Source: an uncultured Saprospiraceae bacterium
GTDB lineage: Bacteria; Bacteroidota; Bacteroidia; Chitinophagales; Saprospiraceae
Assembly: GCA_938002705.1 (NCBI GenBank)
Contig: CALLAG010000390.1
Coordinates: 1 to 6,729, forward strand
Direction: 5' to 3'
Length of the DNA stretch: 6,729 nucleotides
In this document: piece after piece, positions 6,641 to 6,729 of the stretch
Position numbering within the stretch: the first letter of the stretch is position 1
How the letters are laid out: each line of letters opens with the position of its first letter
Translations under genes and position numbers: made by a program
The notes under the pieces: generated by a model
Seen by the model: the letters and a program-made list of their open reading frames with translations, nothing else
The model's database searches: none
What the model was told of the DNA's origin: nothing

Positions 6641-6729
6641 TTAGAAAATGTCAGCTAAATCATCAATGACAATGTCTCGATATATTTGTCACGAAAATGC
6701 ACCTACCCATTCAACATCTAAAAAGTAAA
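6641..6729 (-). pseudogene. Possible decayed Y1 (IS200-like / REP-associated) transposase fragment, cut by window edge
   Basis: The minus strand read from 6727 gives YFLDVEWVGAFS, a TGA stop (6691-6689), then QIYRDIVIDDLADIF and TAA (6643-6641). Read through the stop, this resembles the N-terminal region of Bacteroidota IS200-like/REP-associated tyrosine transposases, which typically read V-D/E-W-V-x-x-F-T-R-Q-x-Y-x-D-I-x-x-x-S-L. The TGA stands where Arg is usual and could come from CGA by one C-to-T change. A further frame shift after 6650 gives FSNKLE, comparable to the family's NKGLE stretch. The HUH and catalytic Tyr regions are not present. Only about 28 residues support this and the match is from memory, so chance is possible. 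Confidence 0.4.

Larger units (their letters stand above)
6517..6729. other. Right-hand non-coding spacer
   Basis: No intact gene occupies these 213 bp. From left to right they hold the gre-like leader with a weak inverted repeat, the TAACTTTG element, the GTAG-footed hairpin, and the possible transposase remnant running off the edge. A 26-codon plus-strand ORF (6648-6728) lies opposite the remnant and has no supporting feature. Confidence 0.6.

Noticed and set aside
6648..6728. 26-codon plus-strand ORF MSAKSSMTMSRYICHENAPT...
   Set aside because: It lies opposite the likely transposase remnant, has no promoter or ribosome-binding signal and no recognisable character.

Overview
The window looks like a chromosomal segment from a member of the Bacteroidota, possibly of the Saprospiria/Cytophagia type. 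Three things point there: a very large secreted protein ending in a gliding-motility-associated (CHU_C / type B) C-terminal sorting domain of the type IX secretion system, an Asp-box propeller protein of a kind common in that phylum, and AT-rich DNA with starts that lack Shine-Dalgarno motifs. The phylum is fairly secure; the class is a guess.

Layout. Positions 1-873 (minus strand) hold the N-terminal 291 codons of a secreted sortilin/'glycosyl hydrolase'-like Asp-box (BNR) beta-propeller protein, cut by the left window edge. A 169-bp divergent intergenic region (874-1042) contains an 18-bp near-perfect palindrome at 920-937. Positions 1043-5281 (plus) encode a 1412-residue adhesin-like protein: signal peptide, an N-terminal Ig-like domain, a jelly-roll-like module, twelve 76-83-residue repeats each with a conserved cysteine pair, a pre-C-terminal Ig-like domain, and the sorting domain. 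Only 16 bp separate it from a convergent gene. Two minus-strand genes follow, probably one operon read from right to left: a GreA/GreB-like protein (6516-6061), then a periplasmic SIMPL/DUF541 protein (6002-5298).

The right end (6517-6729) is non-coding today. It carries a good Bacteroidota-type -7 element (TAACTTTG, minus strand), a perfect 6-bp-stem hairpin beside it, and, running off the edge, what looks like the decayed end of a Y1 (IS200-like/REP-associated) transposase reading frame with stop codons in it.

How the parts work together. The Asp-box protein and the adhesin are both exported and diverge from a shared control region, so they may be co-regulated, but nothing shows that they interact. 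The Gre-like and SIMPL proteins act in different compartments; only their order and strand link them. I see no secretion-system gene and no PorP/SprF-type partner, so the adhesin would depend on secretion genes elsewhere. I find no convincing wholly new system. The points most worth a second look are the Gre-like factor with a conserved D-x-x-E tip, the transposase remnant next to a GTAG-footed hairpin, and the palindrome between the divergent genes.
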